This document shows, in pieces, positions 10,054-22,592 of a stretch of DNA of 64,000 nucleotides. The stretch covers positions 1,364,001-1,428,000 of the forward strand of contig LUGG01000011.1 in NCBI GenBank assembly GCA_001683735.1, read 5' to 3'. The DNA is from Grifola frondosa (lineage: Eukaryota > Basidiomycota > Agaricomycetes > Polyporales > Grifolaceae). The position numbers and the translations under genes are program-made. The notes beneath the pieces were generated by a model. It was not told where the DNA came from. It searched no databases and saw nothing but the letters and a program-made list of their open reading frames with translations. The stretch's first letter is position 1. Every line of letters begins with the position of its first letter.

Positions 10054-12157
10054 CTACGGTGACACAGTGGCTTCGGATGCAGAGCCCATGCCATCCCATA
10101 CCAGAGCTTCAGCGGACGACGAACGGGGCTTGAGATTGAATTGGAAGGGTGCAGGATAGCTGCGGTTTAGACATGTTAGTTCATATTTCGATGGAATATA
10201 AAGATTTGAACACACGTGAGGATCCCCGATGTCATCTGTGGTTTCGGTGCGATGGGTCTACCCGCGGCATCGAGGTGAGTATCAATATTAAACACGTGTA
10301 GAACCGACGCGATATTGATGAAGACTGTCTCTTCAGCGAAATGGCGACCTGGGCATATCCTAATCATGGGGATTTCCTCCTTAGGATTTTGGGAAAACAA
10401 TCGTCGCTCGGAACACACCTTCGTCCGAATCCGAAAATGGCTGTATTAGGATTTTTCAACTCGGGATTCAGCTGCCCGTCTTTGAGGAAACGTTCAGGGA
10501 TAAACTCATGCGGATCTGGGTATATACTCGGATCTTGAGTAATCGCCCTATATTCAGGTTCAGCATGACAACCTTCAATGGTGAAGTGTGAGTGGCAAAC
10601 CAGATGCTAGGGACAACCAGCGACCCCTTCGGAATAAAATACCCTTTGTACTCATCGTCATCTGTTGTCGCATGTATGAGACTGAGGGGAAGGACAGGCT
10701 TCCAGCGCAGGCACTCCATTGCTACGGCATTGATGTACGGTAACGAATTGCGATCGCCGATTTCTGGAAGCCGGTCCGCGCCAACCACTGCATCCAATTC
10801 TGCTTGCGCTTTCTTCTGCACCTCCGGATACAGGATCATAGCTAGGAGGAACCATTGTAATGTGGAGAACGTCTTCAAGAAAGGATGTCAACTGTGTTTC
10901 GATGCACAACTAGGCGGATTATGGCTTACAGTGTCGGCGCCGCCTGAGATATGAACACGGTCAGTCAGTACTAGATGAACCAGAGGCGAGATTTGCAGGC
11001 CAACCTGCATATATAACCCTAGTACACTCTGTATATCTTCTTCTGCCTCCACAATATCGAGCCCTTCCATCCCAGAGATTTTCTCTAATTGCATGCTAGC
11101 AATCGAAGATTTAACTGCGGTCGCACTGTTGTTCTGAGGGATGGATATTAACATTATGAGAATGAAAGTGACATGGATACGGCTCACGAAATCCTCCTTA
11201 GCCTGAACGAACGGCACTGTCCGAAGGGCCGTTGCGTCCGCGTGCCATTTCACCGTCTGTCTTCGGAATCCCGCTCCGGGGAACCAAGGTGGAACGTACC
11301 TCAATAGAGGGAGGTACTCAACAAGGTATGACCCTAGCTTCAATCCTTCTGAAAAGCCTCTCATCCCTTGTCTGCTATTTCCGAAAACGAACTGTCGCCA
11401 TCAGACACCTGTATGCCGTAGGCTATCTTGAGAATGATCGCTCCCAATTCGCTGGGAAATAGAATCAGCGCAGCTCATAAATCGAAGACTGTACCTTACA
11501 AGCGTAGATGACGGGTATAATCTTCTGGTGTATTGGCAAGGTTTCGTAGGAATCTGCGGATCTCATGGAGCTGAACTTCGTGATATTTGCTAATCGCATT
11601 CTGATTGAAGTGTTGGTGGAACATCCGCCTACGCTGCCTCCACCGTTGTCCGTATGGCATCAGAGCAAAGTTCCAGTCCCAACCGATCCTGTAAGGCATA
11701 TGTCGCTCATTGTCAGATGCCCTGATAACTTGGCACTTACAGCTTAGCCATGATGGATTGTCCCCTATCCGAATACTTTGAGGATCGCTTATCAACGAGC
11801 TCCGTGATAGCCTCCTCGGATCCAAGGATAACTATGGATTTTCCTAGGATCCTAAGATGCACTATATCTCCTGAACATACGCATAAAGTCATGGATCGAA
11901 TGTCATGTTCATAATGTAGCAAACGAACCATATTTCTCACAAAACCTTTGAAAGGTCAACCATTGAAATTCCGTTGGTATATCGAGAATATTGCCAACGA
12001 TGGGAAGCCCTTTGGGTCCTGGCGGCAGGGGAAGTCTATTGGGATTGGAAGTCTTGCTATTAGCATATTTCCAGACCAGCGACAAAATCACGCCCATGAG
12101 AGCTAGCGGGATAACGCTGCTGTAAGCGCTGTTGTGAATATCGGCTACGGTCGTCAT
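10054..12157 (-). pseudogene. Cytochrome P450, copy A (frameshifted)
   Basis: This multi-exon microsomal-type P450 has an N-terminal membrane segment (SSVIPLALMGVILSLVWKY), the proline hinge (LPLPPGPKGLPIVGN), helix-I residues GGADT, ExxR in ECLRWKP, PERF, and the haem motif FGFGRR/ICPGRHF split by an intron. The C terminus ends at 10054. Compared with P450-B one base is missing near 11017-11022, before the helix-I exon. Another appears missing where MLN(P)EYRAITQD should read (about 10560). It would be a haem monooxygenase of the endoplasmic reticulum; the substrate is unknown. Either a recent pseudogene or an intact gene with assembly indels. Confidence 0.75.
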
Positions 12158-12589
12158 GAAAGGGGGTGGTCTCTAGCTTCGATAGGGAGGGCCAGTACTT
12201 ATACGGCTCTCCAACGGGTGTTCCCGCCTGCAATGCCACGCACGGGTGCATCTAACAATGAAAGATGGCAGGAGCCTAACCCAATACTGGATCTGGTGGA
12301 CGTGAGCTTCTGAACTGTCGCGATCAAACCCCGCAGGCATTCTACAGCGTATACGGTTGACCGGAAGTGCACACCAATATTGGAGGCCATTTGCGCTGAC
12401 TCTTTTGCAGGTCGGGGTTGAGTTCACGGTGACATACATTCGGAATGTGGCCTCGATATTCCGCTACTACTTCAAAGGCTGAATCAACTCGATACTCCAT
12501 ATAATGCCAATTACGTACTTGAGCTTAAGTTGGGGCACATATTGACAGGACTCTGTTTCGCGCAGGCGAAGATCGCGCACGAGTCCGCA
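12158..12589. other. Upstream region of P450-A
   Basis: No gene was recognised. The minus-strand open frame at 12173-12439 shows no family motif. Confidence 0.35.
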
Positions 12590-13065
12590 ACTCTCTTCGT
12601 CATGTCACTAGTTATCGATCCCAAGATAGAACATATTGAAGTAGAGGAAAGAACTCAACCAAGAATGCACCAGGCGTCATTGCCTCCCCAAAGCTTTTGG
12701 TAGCACTGTTAGCGATCTCTATGTAGAAGTTCTCCGTGTCGGACGGATATTTGCCATACCCTATCTTCCATACCCTATCTTTAGAAAGACCGACCCAAAT
12801 CCGCTTAGAAGACGCGGTGAGTACAATCCATTCGATATCGATTCAAATAGTATACCTACAAGCGAATGTGGCACACAAGGTCGCCCGGATTTTTCAACAA
12901 GTTGCGTAGGAATCTGCGAGCTTCATGAAGTCGCGTTGTTGTATTTCGACACAACGCCCCGAATGAAGTACTGACGTAAAATCCGCCGATGCGCCCGCCA
13001 CCCTGCTCCGTGTGGCATAAGAGGGAGATTCCACTCCCATGCGGCCCTAAACATAGTCTGATCCG
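12590..13065 (-). pseudogene. Cytochrome P450 fragment, copy C
   Basis: A third P450 remnant lies in the same orientation as P450-A. WEWNLPLMPHGAGWRAHRRI (about 13,050-12,990) matches WDWNFALMPYGQRWRQRRRM of copy A. ARRFLRNLLKNPGD follows, then an intron-like gap, then FGEAMTPGAFLVEFFPLLQY (about 12,700-12,640), matching the copy A/B segment LVEYLPLLRY/FVEFFPLLKY. The N terminus, helix I and haem-binding regions are absent. It is a relic of a tandem P450 duplication. Confidence 0.7.
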
Positions 13066-13654
13066 TCTGAACCCCGCGTTACTTAATGCTCACAATTATG
13101 TCATAACCGATTGTCTTCTGGACGAGTAATTTTGTCCTTATGGTCTCTCGATCCTCCCACGTCGCCTCTGGCACTTCGGGCAAACGTGCCCGGAAAAAGG
13201 GTCGCTTCTCGCCTCTCACTCGCGAACGCGCTCCACTGCGACTTACGAGACGTCAAGTTTCAAGCCTGACAGTGCTGGTGACAGTTGTTGAGTTCGCCGA
13301 TACCTACATCAAGGAAAGTTGATGTATGCGCGGAAGGCTGTAAACGAATATAGTGAACTGAGATAACCCACAAACATAATTGTTATTTGCTCAGCTATTC
13401 TTCGTGAGATGTTGTGGGCCGACGACCTGTATCAATCAAATGAGGTGAATGATCATTTCGAGACAATGTCCGGAAGCAAAACTCTGTATTTAGCCGCACG
13501 ATCCCCGAAATCAGATGGTATCAGTGCCGTGGAGCACGTGGAAATTTCGATGACCAAAGTACAAAAAAACACTTCCATGACGAAAATTGGACTTTTGGCA
13601 TCTAGAGTTCGGTATCAGATAGACAACGGCACGAATCCGTATTCGAATAATGCT
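13066..13654. other. 3' flank of F-box copy B
   Basis: No gene is supported. The block at about 13,290-13,385 (…gatgtatgcgcggaaggctg…) is the conserved 3' flank shared by the F-box duplicons. The plus-strand frame at 13,409-13,870 mostly mirrors the antisense of the F-box C-terminal exon. Confidence 0.5.
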
Positions 13655-15146
13655 TCAAAAATCCATAACCACCGAGATATCTTCTTTTGGTGCCTTGTCT
13701 ACAACAACGTCGCCACTCTCCGTGGCAAGCACCTTCCAGAAAAGTGGCTCGATACAATCGACTTCAATGGCAATGTAGCGAATAGAGGGATACGACGCGA
13801 TAATTTGAGAGGCGATCGCTTCGGGACCACATTGTTGGACGAACGTTACACCTCTCATGCTTTCGCCTAAGGTTATATTGAGCTTGAGCATGAAGTGCGT
13901 GAGCGACGAACACTGTAATAATGGTTGAAATATATCCTATGAACCACATTATAGAATCAACAACAAGCTGTCTAAGAGTGTAAGATGTCGCACTTACGAG
14001 AGCGTTGGGGGACCCATCGAAGTATCTGAGGAGGAGGGCGCACCGCAAATGCGTCGGCCGTGCCGCCACATCATCCGAAAGACAAGGTATACTCGGAAAC
14101 ATCTGATCGAATACAATATCGACATGGGATGGGCGGCAGTCGGATAAGATATCGGCCACCATCGCTGGAGAACCGCGACCCATGAGAAGTTTAACGCGAC
14201 AGACTTGACATGTGAGGCCAAGTTATACAAATCGAGCGGCACCCTGTGAGACGATCCAACGACGTCCATCCACCACCAGCAAGCTGGACAGAGCGGTTCA
14301 GCTGACGGTGCTGATTGGAGTCTGCCGCAGTCGAACGGTCAGCATAAGGAAGTATGGTGAGGTCGGTGAGACTAGGGAAATTTCGTGCGGTGAGTGCTAG
14401 TGGAGGGTAATTCTTCGTATGAAGCGAAAGTTTGCGCACGCGCGGAAACTGTAGCTCAGACTGGAATGTGGGTGATATACTTCGAGGTCTTCTAGAGTGG
14501 CACTGCTGTGGTGAAGTAATACAGCGGGATCCAGCCCAATGCTGTCAATGCGTCCAAAGAAAATGAGAATGACTTTGACGAGGGGTGACTGCATTTGCTT
14601 AACCATCTGGTACAAAGGGTCCTTCGCCCAGGAAACTAGACCACCACTCCAACACATATGGAACTCTTTTAAGGATGTCAGCGACGAGCATGCTGCCCGG
14701 AGACGATGCTCCAATTTTAGCAGATCACAGCAGGTGAGGTGAAGTGTCTCCAAACGAGATGCGTGTGTGAATATTTTGACCAGCTGATGAATGGATTCGG
14801 GTGATACCGGTCCGTCAAGTCCACCGAGGGAGAGCTGACGGAGGAATGGATATCGGAGAGGAGCTTGCGCAAGCATGAATGCACAGAAGGACTCTATTTT
14901 CCTCGCACTGTTGAGGTGCACGTGAAAGTTCAGCAGGTGACGGACCGCCGCGTTGTTGAGCGTGCGACAAGTGCTCATAAGACGAAGCAAATCCTGTCGA
15001 GAGAGGAGGGATAATATGATGTATACGATATCGAGGTCAAGATCCACTGTCGCAGTCGGACTACAAGATTCATTTTAATTCAACTCCAAACAAGATCATG
15101 CCAGAAATAAACAATTACCTCTCGCTGAGCAGGCCATTTCGTGCAT
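13655..15146 (-). pseudogene. F-box-like leucine-rich protein, copy B (three frameshifts)
   Basis: The small exon 1 starts at 15146 (MHEMACSAR) and splices to VDLDLDIVYIILSLLSRQDL. Compared with the other copies, single bases are missing near 14,475 (EVY-HPHSS), near 14,250 (after SLDRLTG) and near 14,220 (LYNL-GLTC). Each moves conserved sequence to another frame. The C-terminal exon is intact and ends …EDISVVMDF at 13655. It lies just downstream, in transcription order, of copy C, forming a head-to-tail pair. Confidence 0.7.
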
Positions 15147-16683
15147 GGTATTTGTTTTCCATCTTGATTGAGACCAATAGCGCTCAGCGCTGGCAAGGAT
15201 ACGTTGGCTAGGCTTGACACGTGACATGCTCAGCTTCCCCTTCCTGAATCCTGTTCTCTCGTGCATACCGACTCGCGTACTCCTCTGTCCTCCCGGCCCC
15301 CCTCACATATCTCCTCCACAACCGTGATCCACCCTCTACTGACACGCCACTATCTCAGCGAGTCAATCTTTCTGCTCCCTTATTATGCCACTCGGGCTTC
15401 TGATGTTCTGTCCTCTGTCTTGGGCTCCGTCGGTCACCTCATGCACGCATGCGTCGTGAAATGCGCCTCACATATCTTGGAGCGGCAGGCGCTCCTCAAC
15501 TCGACTCAGACAATACTCGCCGACTGGCGACGCGCGGAATGTACAGCCCTGTCCGGTCCTGACCTACGTGCTCCCTGCTACTCGTCCATCCATTAATGTC
15601 GGGAGTACGCTCGCGATGCAAGTATAGGTCAAGGTAGCCTCGAACCTGGAGCGTGTGCAAGGCCCGCGGTTTCTCTGCTGCGAGAGGAGCGACCGCGAAT
15701 GGCCGGCGGCTTACTAGGCCGCAATCGCTATATGTATTTTGGGCTTCACAATGTGCTAGTGCTATGTTACATCCCTGAACATGTGGGTAAGCAACCGGAC
15801 AAACCCAGCGCGTTGGAATTTAGTTGCGATTCGTAGTGTACGTGTTTTCATTTCTGTTGTTCTTGTTCTTTAATCCCGATTGGTACCAGTTAGTGCCTCA
15901 TTTGACCGTACATACTGATGTCTGGTCTCGCTCCAACTCGACGGACGGGCATGCGTCGCACACGAAGCATCATCTTCGCTGCCGTCTGCATTTCGATTCT
16001 TGCTGCACGCAAGGGCGCGGAAAATACGTGATCCACATCGGGAAATACGGCGGTGTCTTGCGTTCGCGAGCAACGTATCGGTTCTCATGGGCATGTTCTT
16101 ACGATCTCTCCCATGTAGCCTCTGACATGCGTAGCGGTCACCTCGTATACGCCACCGTGGGTGCACAGAGCGGGTGTGGCCTTTTACACACAAATCGGTA
16201 CGGAGCGTTAACTAATGCTGCCTACCAAGCGTAATTACTGCGTATGGGCACCATCTGGCCGGTTGCACAGTGCGAGACTCGATTGCTGGCTTACCGCTTT
16301 TAATCGAGACGGAAACATCGAGACGGAAACATCGAGACGGAAACATCGAGACGGAAACATCGAGACGGAAACAAATACACGACGATATCACGTATACGTA
16401 GCAGTTCCCGGCCCCGCCAATACCTGAATCAAAGAAGCTTGATGTATGGGTGGAAGGCTGTCAACGAACGTAGTGAAATGAGAAACTACTTCTAGCAATC
16501 AAGTGATCGTTTCGAGACAATGTCGCGACGTCCCCCAACTATCACTATATAATCAGATGATATCACTGTCGCGGAGCACGCAGAAATGTCGAAGTCCAAA
16601 GCTCAAAAACATTACTATAACAGAAATTCGTCCAAAGTCAGGTATCGGAGAGTAACGGCGTAAATACGTGTTCGAATGATACC
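15147..16683. other. Spacer between F-box copies B and C
   Basis: The sequence at 15.24-15.8 kb matches 18.38-18.95 kb (shared ctcgtgcataccgactcgcg, gttctgtcct and gcgaccgcgaatggccggcg). Duplicons B and C therefore include at least 0.7 kb of 5' flank. About 16,385-16,480 is the 3' flank block of copy C. No protein-coding gene was recognised; the 136-aa frame at 15,824-16,234 has no known motif. Confidence 0.5.
16303..16372. repeat. Five tandem copies of a 14-bp unit
   Basis: The unit atcgagacggaaac occurs five times without mismatch. There are no spacers or palindromes, so it is a simple minisatellite in the 3' flank of F-box copy C. Confidence 0.95.
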
Positions 16684-18181
16684 TCAAAAATCCATAACCA
16701 ACGAGATATCCTCTTCTGGCGTCTTGTCTACAACAGTTTCTCCGCTCTCCGTGGTAGTCATCTTCCAAAAAAGTGGTTTTTGTAATTGACTTTAATGACA
16801 ATGTCGCGAATGGAAGGATGTGACGCGATAATTTCGGAGGCAAACACTTCGGGCGAAACTTTTGGACAAGCCTTACGTCTTGCGTGATTTTGCTTGCGCG
16901 CATATTGAGCTTCAGCATGAAGTGGGTGAGCGGCGAACGCTGCAGCAATGACTGAAACGTATCCTATGAACCACATCATAGTATCAGCAACAAGCCTTCT
17001 GAAAGTGTAATGTGTCGCACTTACGAGAGCGATCGAAATCCCATTGAAGTGCGCGAGGTTGATCGTGCATCGCAGATAGGTCAACCGCCGCCGCACTTCA
17101 TCCGGAAGGCATGCAACACATGGAAAAATTCGATCTAATATGACATGGACATGGATGGGCGGCACTCGGATAAGATGCGGGCCACCATCTCGTGAGTACG
17201 GGAGTTCACATTAGAGACTTTCACGCGACGAATTTGACACATCAGGCCGAGCTTGTACAAACTATCGCCCGTCCCACGAGTCGATCCAACGACGTCCACC
17301 CACCACCAGCAATCTGGACAGAGCGGTTCATCTGACGAAATGATGGTCTGCCATACTCGGGTTACTAGTATGATAAGTGTTGGAGAAAGTGAGGTCGCTG
17401 AGACTGGGGAATTTCCGTGCGACGAGTGCTAGTGGAATGTAATCCACCCCATGAAGCGACAGTTTCCACACTCGCGGAAATTGTAGCTCAGATTGGAATG
17501 CAGCATTATGTACCGTGAGGACCTCCAGAGTGGCGCTGCTGTGGTGAAGTAATATAGCGGGATCCGGTCCAATGCCACCATCGGCTCCAAAGAACTTGAG
17601 ATGGGCTTTGACGAGCGGTGACTGCATTTGCTTAACCATTCTGCACAGAGGATCCTTCGCCCAGGAGACGGGCTCCTCATGCCAACAGATGCGGAACTCT
17701 TTTAAGGATGTCAGAGACGAGCATGCTGCCTGGAGACGATGCTTTGAGTTTAGCAGATCAGAGCAGGTGAGGTGAAGTATCTCCAAACGAGATGCGTGTG
17801 TGAAGATTTCGACTAGCTGATTAACGGATTCGGATGATACCGGTCGGTCAAACGCACTGAGGGAGAGCTGACGGAGTAATGGATATCGTAGAGGAGCTTC
17901 CGCAACCATGAATGCACAGAAGGACTCTATTCTCCTCGTACTATCGAGATCCACATGAAAGTTCAGCAGGTGTCGTATCCCCACGCGATTGAATGTGCGG
18001 CAAGTGCTCATAAGATGAACCAAATCCGTCGAGAGATGAAGGATAATATGATGTATATAACGTCGAGATTCAGGTCCACTGTCGAAGTCCGAGAACTGCA
18101 GGATTTGTTTTAATCTGATCCTGAACAAGATTATGTGAGAGACAAACAATTACCTCCCTTTGAGCAGACCATCTGTTGCAT
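16684..18181 (-). pseudogene. F-box-like leucine-rich protein, copy C (degenerate)
   Basis: Exon 1 starts at 18181 (MQQMVCSKG). The F-box-like region is shifted out of frame near 18,030 before MSTCRTFNRVGIRHLLNFHV. A long intact central part follows (RIESFCAFMVAEAPLRYPLL … SLSDLTF). Further shifts occur near 17,330 (ADHHFVR* where NRSVQ should follow) and in the C-terminal exon near 16,850. The last codons (ISLVMDF, stop at 16684) remain recognisable. All conserved family blocks are present in order, so the gene was complete when duplicated. Confidence 0.7.
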
Positions 18182-19432
18182 GGGATTTATTTTCCATCTT
18201 AATTGAGACCATAGCGTTGAAGAGGATGGCGTTGAAGAGGGTAGCGTTAGAGAGGACGCGTCCAACGGCGAGGACGCCGCGAGGTGAGACAAGAAGGGCA
18301 AACCCGCCATTCCAAGGGTTTTCCCGATTGGGAAAGGCCCAATCGGCGGCACGTGACGTAGATCGCCGCTCAGCTGCCCGCGCCACATTAACTCTTTCCT
18401 CTTACTCTCGTGCATACCGACTCGCGTACTCATCGTCCTCCCTGTCTCCCCTCTCATACGTCTCCACAAAACCCTGATTCACCCTCTACTCATGTTGCCA
18501 CACCACACAATCCCAGCGAGTCATTCGCCACCGTGCCATTCCGGCGTTCTGATGTTCTGTCCTATATCTTGACCCCCCGTCGATCACATCGTGTGCGCAT
18601 GCGTCGCGAACCGCGGGTTGTATGTCTTCGAGTGACAAGCGCTCTTCAACGAATTGACTCAGACAATACTCGGAGACCGTGGCGCCGGGCATCGGTGTCG
18701 CGCGCACTCACGCTTGTTCAAATGCGCCTGGCGTTGTTGGCGATGCGTGGAATGCGCAGCTCCGTCTGATCGTGATATTCGCGAGTACGTTCTTCCTACT
18801 ATACACCCGTACATTAATATCGGGGTGTGGTAGCCTCAGGTCTTGAGGATGTGCGCGGCCCGCGGTCTCTTCACTGTTCGTGGAGCGACCGCGAATGGCC
18901 GGCGGCTTGCTCATCGCGGCGAGGTCCGAATCGCCCTATTTTTCTGGATTCGCGCTACGCTGGTGCTCTGCATGTCATTGAGCTGATCCGTCGACCGCCA
19001 GATCTTCTGTGTATATAGTATTCAAACCTGAAGCCAGATTTAAACATTCAATCTACGCCACAAAACGTGTGAAGGTGTCACACCGTTCCCAGCAACGCGC
19101 ATTCAAACTCAATCTTTGCGGTTTGAGTTGTGTCGTAGAGGGGGCGTCTTCGTATTTGTCTTCGGGCTTAAAAGGCAGACTTTCGACGCAGAAGATGGTC
19201 GTGTTAGGTGTCCTTTTCGCGACGTTTGCGCATCCTAAGTTTTGCAGTGAGTGTTTTCAGGTCCTGTGTATGTAACCATGTGATCGGATGGGGACTATGA
19301 CGAGTCTTGCCGGTATGACGAGTCCTACCGGCACATTCTTGATGGCCCCTATAAGCCCCTTGGCTCGATGTTTTCGTTTCATTCAACCTCACATACGCCC
19401 TTCGCTTTGAAAAAAACCGAACAATCTTCGAC
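18182..19432. other. 5' flank of F-box C and promoter region of the dehydrogenase gene
   Basis: 18.38-18.95 kb duplicates 15.24-15.8 kb. From about 19.0 kb the sequence becomes unique and leads to the dehydrogenase start at 19433; no further gene was recognised. Confidence 0.45.
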
Positions 19433-21081
19433 ATGGGTAATACCTGGTCCGAGTTCAAGAATAATGTATGGCCCGCTGTCCTACAAGCCTATCCCCCGAA
19501 GTCCACGTTCAGTACCGACCAAATGCCGGATCTGACTGGTCGTGTTATCATCGTCACTGGTGCGCGTATCAATGATTACATTTTTGAGGGATGCTAAAGC
19601 TGATTGCTACATAGGAGGGAACAGTGGAGTGGGCAAACAGACGATCAAGGTAAGTTATATTCTAAGGCTAACTGAATGACGTTTGGCATCCTGATGCAAT
19701 TGCGACTGGAGGCGCTCTTGGAACATAATGCTAAAGTATACATGGCTTCGCGGAGCAAGAGTAAAGCGGATGCTGCTATTGCCGAGCTGAAAGCGCTTAC
19801 TGCCAAGGAGGCGATCTTTTTAGAGCTCGATTTAGGTAGCTTGGCATCTGTCAGGAAAGCCGCTAACGAGTTTTTGAGGTATGTCATATATTTTTGCATG
19901 AATGACGAGATTCGTTCCGCTTCGTTATGATCTTGCAAGTGGCTTCCCTGAACGATTTACCTGAACGCGCGCGTGAGCAGGCGCCCGGGTCACACAACTT
20001 TGGCTGAGACCACAACTTCTCATGTGTTATATATCTTGCAACAAACGCGTATATATCTTTCATTCGCAATCTCGCCCTTGTTTACCACTTTAACCCACGA
20101 CTGATTTATCTTCAACTCATTCAGTAAGGAAAAGGAGCTTCATGTCCTGTTCAACAACGCGTAAGTCGCAGGGCTCTATCTTAGCGGTAATCATTGTTCT
20201 GAATATACTCTAGTGGCGTGATGTCGCCACCTATGGACATGCTCACTGCCGATGGCTATGACCTTCAATTCGGGACCAACGTCCTGGGTTTGTGTGCCCG
20301 TTTCCTTCGTGACCGCCGTCTCACCGGTTGAATCTCACAGGCCATTTCTTCTTCACCGAGCTCCTCATTCCCGCACTTATCGCTGGAAAAGAGACCTCGC
20401 CTGATCACCATACACGTGTGATCACCACGTCCTCATCCGCTGCATACTTTTCCACCATCAACTGGGACACATTAAGGGATGGCCCAGCTCGGCGGAAGCT
20501 AAGCTCTCAGCAGCTGTATCACCAGAGCAAGTTTGTAAGCTATATCCCCTGTGAGTGCTTGAGACCATGCTGACATATATGTACAGGCGAATGTTGTCAT
20601 AGCCCGGGAGGTTGCGAAGCGTTACGCCGACCAGGGAATCATATCAATGTCCTGCAATCCTGGTGCGTCTCAAGGTCCACCGTAGCCGTCTCGCGCGCTT
20701 CTAACTTCTCCGTCTGTTTAGGAAACCTCAAGACAGACATGCAGCGCTATGTTTCTAGGATAGTCATGATTCTGGTGCGCTGCTCTTCGCTCGCCAACAT
20801 CCTCAAACTGAACTGACTTGTATACCAACCAGGGTCCACTTATGCTTTATCCAGCACATATGGGCGCACTCACGCAGCTTTGGGGGGCACGATGCCCGAG
20901 GCGCTGAACTACAACGGCAAGGTTCGTTTCTGCCCTTTCCTTGTGTTGCCCAGCCCTGAACCCTTGAATGCAGTTTTTAATCCCTTGGGCTCGTGTAGGC
21001 GAGTGCCGGGCTGAGGCGTACGACCCGGAGATCGGCGAGCGGCTGTGGAACTGGTGCCAGGAGCAGGTCAAGGGGTTCTAA
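19433..21081 (+). CDS. Short-chain dehydrogenase/reductase
   Basis: This is an NAD(P)-dependent oxidoreductase of the SDR family, retinol-dehydrogenase/WWOX-like group, about 315 aa in several exons. The start [20 protein letters not shown] precedes the cofactor motif TGGNSGVGK (split by an intron at 19560-19614). Further motifs are NNAG (split near 20160/20213), the Ser region TTSSSAAYF, and the active-site YHQSK near 20520. The C-terminal part [19 protein letters not shown] ends at 21081. One base appears missing in a run of six G at 20882-20887: the frame needed for [12 protein letters not shown] requires one more. The substrate cannot be told. It is followed on the same strand by the FSP1-like and acyltransferase genes. 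Confidence 0.85.
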
Positions 21082-22592
21082 GTAGTTGCTTGTCGATGTG
21101 AAGCAGTGTGGTTCATAACTTTATCGCTTACGACTGCTCCTTGGGGTATATGGTCAGCAACGGAGATAGCTACGCGATGACGTATATTTCATTTTCACCT
21201 TTTCTGCGTTACGGGCCCGATAACCCCGGCGCTTTTAATGATTGCCGCAACCTCCGCGAAACTTCATGTAGGCGCCTGCCCCATTCTTGACCTATAATGG
21301 TGTTTCCTTACATTCTAGATAGACATGGCGCGTGTATCTCGCCATACTTTCATGCTACACCTAGTACGTCATATTCAGCCTTTCGAGCACGGACATGATC
21401 ATGGCTGATGTCAGCAAAAACCAACAACAGTATATAAGTTCAAAAGTGGGTATATTCTCCAATTCTCATCAATGTTCAACGTCCTTAACTCCTCGCATCA
21501 CAAACTGCGTGCTCCGAAGGCAAGGTGTTTTGTTGATCCTGATGTAAGTTCATCAACAAAGTCACAGACGATCGGGTTTCCTTTTCTGAGAATCCGATCA
21601 TCAAAAAAGCTTATTATGCATATGTTGTGGCGGGTCCGTCTGCGAACGACGACCCCGCTCTTGTATGTCACGGTAACTATTCCGCTGTTTCCACCTTTCT
21701 GCGTTCCAAGAGAATGACTTTGTACACCTTTGCTGAAAAGTTTCGCGTCCCACCACAAAGTAAACGTCTGATGCCGCACGAGGTAGTACAGCGCGCCAGA
21801 AGACTCGGCCAGTTATCTCTATCGACTCCACTAACAGAACTTTCAGGTAAAGCATGCGTTGTTCCTGCGGCAATGAGAAGCATATTAAAAATTCACATAG
21901 AATACGTACCCCAGACGTTTTCTCTTGAATGGTGCACAGTGCTCAGGGTCGAGTCTCGCACGTAAGAATCTGCCTTGGCGGTCGCAGGAACCTATGATGG
22001 ATACAAAGATTCGATAAGTAGGCACTAGTGGGTACCACTCCTAACTTATCTGTGTTGCCGGGGAACTTGTTTATAAAAGTACATTGAAGGTGTCTCGTCG
22101 GAGTCCCCTCATATGTCTTGTGATGTAACTAATATGCGTACATGAGTTCCTTGATTATATGACCTTCTGTAATAGCATTGCTGAATCTCAAGATTATTGA
22201 TGGTCTCACCTAAGATCTTAGCCGGATCGTCGCTTACTATCCCCTGATTTGCCAAATTCGCGTTGAAGATCGCCGCACAATGGCGTCTTCGTAGCCGCTG
22301 CAAGGATCTTTGCCACTAAACAGGTGAGCACATGGTAAGCGTGCAGTATGCGAGCAAAATGCTGATTTGTATGATGTGCAACCATCTCCGTTATGTCGGG
22401 AAATGTGAAGCATGTTAAAGCTGCTGAGGTAAGCCGATGTGTCATTTCTGCTTACGTCGTTTTTCGGTCTGCTTACACCCACTGCCATTGGTTGATGAAG
22501 CATTTCGCTCGCCATCGTATATAAAGCGTGGAAGATGGCGACAACACGCCCACAATTCTCTTCCCTTTCCTCCCTCATCTATATTATTTGAA
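21082..22592. other. Intergenic between the dehydrogenase and FSP1-like genes
   Basis: No family is recognised. A 112-aa plus-strand open frame (21,627-21,965) has no motif I know. A TATATAA-like stretch (cagtatataag, about 21,430) may belong to a promoter for that frame. Confidence 0.35.

Noticed and set aside
13409..13870. 153-aa plus-strand frame over the F-box B 3' end as a gene
   Set aside because: It is the antisense of a conserved coding exon, and the same shadow appears at copy D (27,111-27,377).
16303..16372. Regularly spaced 14-bp repeats as a CRISPR-like array
   Set aside because: The units abut with no spacers and the organism is a fungus; it is a minisatellite.
16758..17165. 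F-box frame continuing as …RRLVADTMMWFIGYVS… as protein sequence
   Set aside because: This part is the conserved intron (gtaagt…tcatag); splicing it out joins …AL to DTFRLLLQRSPL-type sequence in all copies.
22109..22445. Overlapping minus-strand frames before the FSP1-like gene
   Set aside because: They are short, mutually overlapping and without motif or intron support; probably promoter sequence.
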